Source: Thermoplasmata archaeon
GTDB taxonomy: Archaea > Thermoplasmatota > Thermoplasmata > Lutacidiplasmatales > UBA184
Assembly: GCA_030039135.1 (NCBI GenBank)
Contig: JASHQN010000089.1
Location: forward strand, 1 to 8,209
Direction of reading: 5' to 3'
Length of the DNA: 8,209 nucleotides
The notes beneath the pieces are model-generated. The model saw only the letters and a program-made list of their open reading frames with translations. It had not been told where the DNA came from and did no database searches. Shown here one piece after another: positions 5,532 to 8,209 of the stretch. The position numbers and the translations under genes are program-made. The first letter of the stretch is position 1, and every line of letters begins with the position of its first letter.

Positions 5532-6872
5532 CTACTCGGTTTCCGTAGATTTCGTAGGCACGTGCCGCTCCCCTCGGCCGATGTAGACCTGGCGGGGGCG
5601 CGCGATCTTCTGCTCCGGGTCGGTCAGCATCTCCTGCCAGTGGGCGAGCCAACCCGACATCCTCGGGATCGCGAACAGGACCGGGAAGATGTCCATAGGA
5701 AAGCCCATCGCCTGATAGATGATCCCGGAGTAGAAGTCGACGTTCGGGTAGAGCCGGCGCTTGATGAAGTAGTCGTCCGACAGCGCGGCCTTCTCGAGCG
5801 CGAGCGCCACATCGATCAACCGGTTGCGACCCGTGACGGCGAAGACGGACTCGGCGATCTGCTTGATGATCTGCGCCCGCGGATCGAAGTTCTTGTAGAC
5901 CCGGTGGCCGAAGCCCATCAGCTTACGCTTTCCGGACTTGACCTGGCGGATGAGCGCCGGAACCTTGTCCTTCGACCCGATCTCCTGGAGCATCCGTACG
6001 ACCTGCTCGTTGGCGCCGCCGTGGAGCGGCCCGTAGAGCGCCGCCGCGGCCGCGGCCGAGGAGACGTAGGGGTCGGCGAGGGAGCTTCCGACCATCCGCA
6101 TCGTGCTGGTGCTGCAGTTCTGCTCGTGGTCCGCGTGGAGCACGAACAGGGTGTCGAGCGCCTTCGCGAGCGTGGGGTCCGGGCTGTAGCGCGCGGTCCA
6201 CGACGGGCGGTACATCATCGCGAGGAAGTTCGCAGTGTACGACAGGTCGTTGTCCGGGTAGATGTACGCCATCCCGACCGAGTGGCGGTAGGCGAAGGCG
6301 GCGATCGTGGGCATCTTGCCCACGAGACGATGGATCTGTCGCTGACGGAACTCCTCGTTCCGGATCTCCTTCGCCTCCGGATAGAACGTCGAGAGCGCGG
6401 CGAGGGTGCTCACGACCATCCCCATCGGGTGGGCGTCGTGGTGGAACCCGTCCATGAACTTCTTGACGTTCTCGTGGACCATCGTGTGGTAGGTGACGTT
6501 GTGCAACCACTCGGCGAGCTCGGCCTTGCCCGGAAGCCGGCCGTAGATGAGCAAGTACGCCACCTCGAGGTAGGTCTTCCGCTCCGCGAGCTCTTCGATC
6601 GGGTATCCCCGGTACCGCAGGATCCCCGCGTCGCCGTCGATGAAGGTGATGGCACTGCGACACGCCGCGGTGTTCTGGAACGCGGGGTCGTAACTCAGGA
6701 GGCCGAAATCGGTCTCGTTGGTCTTGATCTGGCGCAGGTCGAGGGCCCGGACCGCCCCGTCCTCGATCGGGAACTCGTACTCCCGGCCCGTGCGGTTGTC
6801 CCGGGTGGCGAGCGAGCTCCGGCGAGTTCGATCGGTCGTTGTCCCACGCACGGCTCTTCCCGCGGGCGCCAC
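5532..6872 (-). CDS. gltA: citrate synthase
   Basis: Citrate synthase condenses acetyl-CoA with oxaloacetate to citrate, the entry step of the TCA cycle, in the cytoplasm. At 446 residues it has GltA-type length, longer than the roughly 380-residue enzymes of many archaea. The N-terminal beta domain ends with FIDGDAGILRYRGYPIEELA (77-96). The oxaloacetate-site block LHADHEQNCSTSTMR is at 245-259. The catalytic triad is complete: His284 in GPLHGGANE, His323 in GFGHRVYKNFDPRA and Asp379 in YPNVDFYSG. Phosphate- and CoA-site basic residues appear in IARPRQVY (423-430). The GTG at 6872 is supported by a GGGGGAGG just upstream. The alignable region begins near residue 20, so the first 20 residues are less certain. 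A run of six Ala (273-278) precedes the second active-site loop. It closely resembles actinobacterial GltA as I recall it, which raises the possibility of transfer from bacteria. Confidence 0.97.
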   Translation of the reverse strand: MAPAGRAVRGTTTDRTRRSSLATRDNRTGREYEFPIEDGAVRALDLRQIKTNETDFGLLSYDPAFQNTAACRSAITFIDGDAGILRYRGYPIEELAERKTYLEVAYLLIYGRLPGKAELAEWLHNVTYHTMVHENVKKFMDGFHHDAHPMGMVVSTLAALSTFYPEAKEIRNEEFRQRQIHRLVGKMPTIAAFAYRHSVGMAYIYPDNDLSYTANFLAMMYRPSWTARYSPDPTLAKALDTLFVLHADHEQNCSTSTMRMVGSSLADPYVSSAAAAAALYGPLHGGANEQVVRMLQEIGSKDKVPALIRQVKSGKRKLMGFGHRVYKNFDPRAQIIKQIAESVFAVTGRNRLIDVALALEKAALSDDYFIKRRLYPNVDFYSGIIYQAMGFPMDIFPVLFAIPRMSGWLAHWQEMLTDPEQKIARPRQVYIGRGERHVPTKSTETE

Positions 6873-6876
6873 AGGT

Positions 6877-6884
6877 CCTCCCCC
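6877..6884 (-). promoter_or_regulatory. strong SD site of the citrate synthase gene
   Basis: GGGGGAGG lies four bases before the GTG at 6872. The spacing is slightly short, but this is the purine-richest stretch nearby and it decides in favour of that start. Confidence 0.55.
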
Positions 6885-6886
6885 TC

Positions 6887-7099
6887 GCGGCTAACGCGCG
6901 GGAGGTCTTGAGTCCGAAGACCGGCTACGCTGACTCGCGAACGGGAGGACGCCCACCTCGGGAACGGTCTCAGGGCCGGCGGACGGGTTCTCGGGTTGAG
7001 TCGCGACCCTACTCCGGCCGGCGGATCCACAAGGCCTTCGCAGGGTCGCTCGCCACGGCGCGCGAATCCTGGACCTCGATAGCCACTCGCGGGGCTCGA
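6887..7099 (-). other. gene-free spacer upstream of citrate synthase
   Basis: About 210 bases between the small membrane protein stop and the citrate synthase SD. Open frames here translate to Arg/Pro-rich sequence with no pattern. No clear TATA-like element for the citrate synthase was found; GCTATC on the minus strand (about 7079-7084) is the nearest weak match. Confidence 0.45.
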
Positions 7100-7369
7100 C
7101 TAGGAATTGCCGACCACCGCGAAGTTGGAGCGGACCGTCCTCACGTCATTCGGCTGAGTGTCATTATGGCAGAAACTCGAGCTCGGTGGGGAGCAGCTGC
7201 TCGTGGTGCTCGTGGTCACGCTCGTGACCATCGAGAGTACCGCGTACCCCGCAACCCCGATAACCGCCGTGATCCCGACGAGCGCGACGACCGCCCATCG
7301 CACCCTTCGGTTCCGCCGTCGTCCGATGCCCTCTCCCAATGCGTCGTGGCCCCTCATCCTGCTCTCCAT
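7100..7369 (-). CDS. small single-pass membrane protein, unknown function
   Basis: The 89-residue protein has a basic N-terminus (RRRNRRVR at 17-24), one hydrophobic helix at about 25-47, and a Thr/Ser-rich outer segment (49-65) with two Cys, 59 and 67. A short polar tail follows, including an N-D-T sequon at Asn69. By the positive-inside rule the tail is outside, where the two Cys could form a disulfide loop. The ATG at 7369 was chosen because AGGTGA stands seven bases upstream; a GTG at 7402 and an ATG at 7357 are in-frame alternatives. Codon third positions are mostly G or C, as in neighbouring genes. A plus-strand open frame covers the same bases, but it lacks an SD and its hydrophobic part is the antisense of this gene. 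No family is recognised. Confidence 0.62.
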   Translation of the reverse strand: MESRMRGHDALGEGIGRRRNRRVRWAVVALVGITAVIGVAGYAVLSMVTSVTTSTTSSCSPPSSSFCHNDTQPNDVRTVRSNFAVVGNS

Positions 7370-7376
7370 CGTCCTC

Positions 7377-7382
7377 TCACCT
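7377..7382 (-). promoter_or_regulatory. SD site of the small membrane protein gene
   Basis: AGGTGA matches the anti-SD end of 16S rRNA over six bases and lies seven bases before the ATG at 7369. It decides both the start and the strand of this small gene. Confidence 0.55.
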
Positions 7383-7457
7383 TCCCCCCTTTCGGGTCGC
7401 ACGTCGCCATGGCCCCACAGCGTTGATGTGGACTAGGGATCGGGCCGGTGGAAGGGA

Positions 7458-7465
7458 GGATATAG
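7458..7465 (-). promoter_or_regulatory. TATA-like element for the small membrane protein gene
   Basis: Read on the minus strand it is CTATATCC. It lies in the 117-base gap behind the regulator gene and would start transcription near 7435, leaving a leader of about 66 bases that contains the SD. This suggests the small gene is transcribed separately from the regulator. Confidence 0.42.
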
Positions 7466-7519
7466 ACTACGGATTCGACGACCGTCGAGCTCGTCTCGCC
7501 GTGGGGCGCGGGCTTCGAC

Positions 7520-8209
7520 TCAACCGGTCGTTCGGAGCTTCGCCGCAAGTTGCTCGTCCGTCCACTGCGGATAGCTCGCGGATCCGAGGGCGAACGTGCG
7601 GCGAGCGCTGGCGACCCCGTCGATCGCGAGCGTGCGGCGAAGCCCCTGCTCGAGCGCTGCGGGCGCCTCCGCCGGTACAAGACCCGCGAGGACGCCGACG
7701 GACGAACCCGGTGAAGACCCCATTCCATCCTCTGCGATCGGCATCCAGACCGGGTGGATTGAGGCTAGGGCCCGAAGCACCGTCCTCGGCTCCGCGCCCT
7801 CCCGAAGGACGATCGAGAGGAGGGCGAGCGGCATCTCCTCGCTCGAGCTGCTCAGCGCCGACCAGCAAGCCCGAGAATCGAGCAGCCGGTGGAGTCGGAG
7901 CGCCGCGGTTTTCGGGCTGACGTGGACGGCCTTGGCGAGCTCGGCCTGGCTGGCCTCGGGCCGATCGCGGAACGCGCGCGCGATCCTCCAGTCGAGACGG
8001 GTAAGCGCACGAGCGCACGGTGGGATCCAGTACGGGGTCGGACCCCTTACCTGGCCCGTCGGGGCGAGCCGACGGAGCAGCGCGGTTCTTCGGTCGGTAC
8101 CGGACGGGACGTCGGCCACGTAGTAGACCCGGACGGCGCGGTCCCGCTCGTCGAGGATATCCCTCGCGAAAACGACCCCTTCGACCAGCGCCAGCTCGCG
8201 GAGCAGTGG
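7520..8209 (-). CDS. Lrp/AsnC-like transcriptional regulator, N-terminus cut by the window edge
   Basis: The visible 229 residues are the C-terminal part of a longer protein whose frame is open to the right edge. A GTG at 8119 sits inside what reads as continuous protein (residues 1-50 look structured, with REL, FARDILDERDRAVRVYY and TALLRRL), so the true start is probably outside. A winged-helix DNA-binding domain is at about 68-115: LTRLDWRIARAFRD, then the helix-turn-helix ASQAELAKAVHVSPKTAALRL (86-106). A RAM-like ligand or oligomerisation domain follows at about 127-210 (PLALLSIVLREG, then VGVLAGLVPAE, then GVASARRTFAL). Classic Lrp proteins begin with the HTH. Here at least 65 residues precede it, which suggests an extra N-terminal domain, perhaps a second HTH/RAM unit. 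The targets are unknown; the neighbouring small membrane protein is one candidate. Confidence 0.78.
   Translation of the reverse strand, partial: PLLRELALVEGVVFARDILDERDRAVRVYYVADVPSGTDRRTALLRRLAPTGQVRGPTPYWIPPCARALTRLDWRIARAFRDRPEASQAELAKAVHVSPKTAALRLHRLLDSRACWSALSSSSEEMPLALLSIVLREGAEPRTVLRALASIHPVWMPIAEDGMGSSPGSSVGVLAGLVPAEAPAALEQGLRRTLAIDGVASARRTFALGSASYPQWTDEQLAAKLRTTG

Noticed and set aside
5562..6911. A 449-codon plus-strand open frame opposite the citrate synthase gene
   Set aside because: It lies wholly antisense to a gene with a complete catalytic triad. Its translation is rich in Arg, Val, Asp and Glu with no family pattern, as expected of an antisense frame in GC-rich DNA.
7213..7230. 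An inverted repeat TGGTCACG-CT-CGTGACCA, and the nearby palindrome GAGCAGCTGCTC at 7191-7202
   Set aside because: Both fall inside the small membrane protein gene and follow from its repeated Val-Thr-Ser codons, so an operator or attachment-site role is not supported.
7158..7436. A 92-codon plus-strand frame with a hydrophobic segment
   Set aside because: Its hydrophobic part is the mirror of the minus-strand helix codons, it has no SD, and the minus-strand frame has an SD with ideal spacing and a basic-then-hydrophobic order.
1..8209. tRNA or rRNA genes, CRISPR arrays, insertion sequences, phage or defence genes
   Set aside because: Reading both strands showed no cloverleaf, no regularly spaced repeats, no transposase or integrase motifs and no defence-type domains.

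Overview
The window is a GC-rich stretch (roughly two thirds G+C by eye) that most likely comes from a high-GC archaeon of the Thermoplasmatota type. This is inferred from several signs. The genes at 2165 and 4605 open with GTG, have no Shine-Dalgarno sequence, and carry a short AT-rich TATA-like element a few tens of bases upstream, as leaderless archaeal genes do. One gene encodes a Pro-rich, single-pass membrane protein with six N-glycosylation sequons, in the style common in that group. The right-hand regulator looks like an archaeal Lrp/AsnC protein with an extra N-terminal part. Several enzymes (citrate synthase, DyP peroxidase) nevertheless look bacterial, so a bacterial host cannot be excluded. 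Seven of the ten visible stop codons are TAG and none is TAA.

Left part, plus strand: after a 5' region of about 390 bases, which may hold the divergent start of a leftward gene at the very edge, comes a class-B (YfeX-like) DyP heme peroxidase (388-1290). It is followed by an SD-led class I methyltransferase (1368-1970), a probably leaderless extracytoplasmic glycoprotein-like membrane protein (2165-3124), a second class I methyltransferase (3294-4016), a VOC/glyoxalase-fold protein with an arginine-rich tail (4060-4518) and a small four-helix membrane protein (4605-4982).

Right part, minus strand, convergent with the left part at about 4983-5036: reading leftward, the genes are a partial Lrp/AsnC-like regulator running off the right edge (7520-8209), a small single-pass membrane protein (7100-7369), a GltA-type citrate synthase (5532-6872) and an SRPBCC/CoxG-like lipid- or ligand-binding-fold protein (5037-5471). 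The last two are 60 bases apart and are probably co-transcribed.

The genes do not form one obvious pathway. The citrate synthase is TCA-cycle housekeeping. The peroxidase and the VOC protein suggest oxidant or small-molecule handling. The two methyltransferases have no identifiable substrate. I found no tRNA, rRNA, CRISPR array, insertion sequence or phage gene, and no defence-like or otherwise new multi-gene system. The points most worth a second look are the Arg-rich tail on the VOC protein, the unusual layout of the Lrp-like regulator, the bacterial-type citrate synthase, and the recurrent CTTTTATC-like promoter elements.
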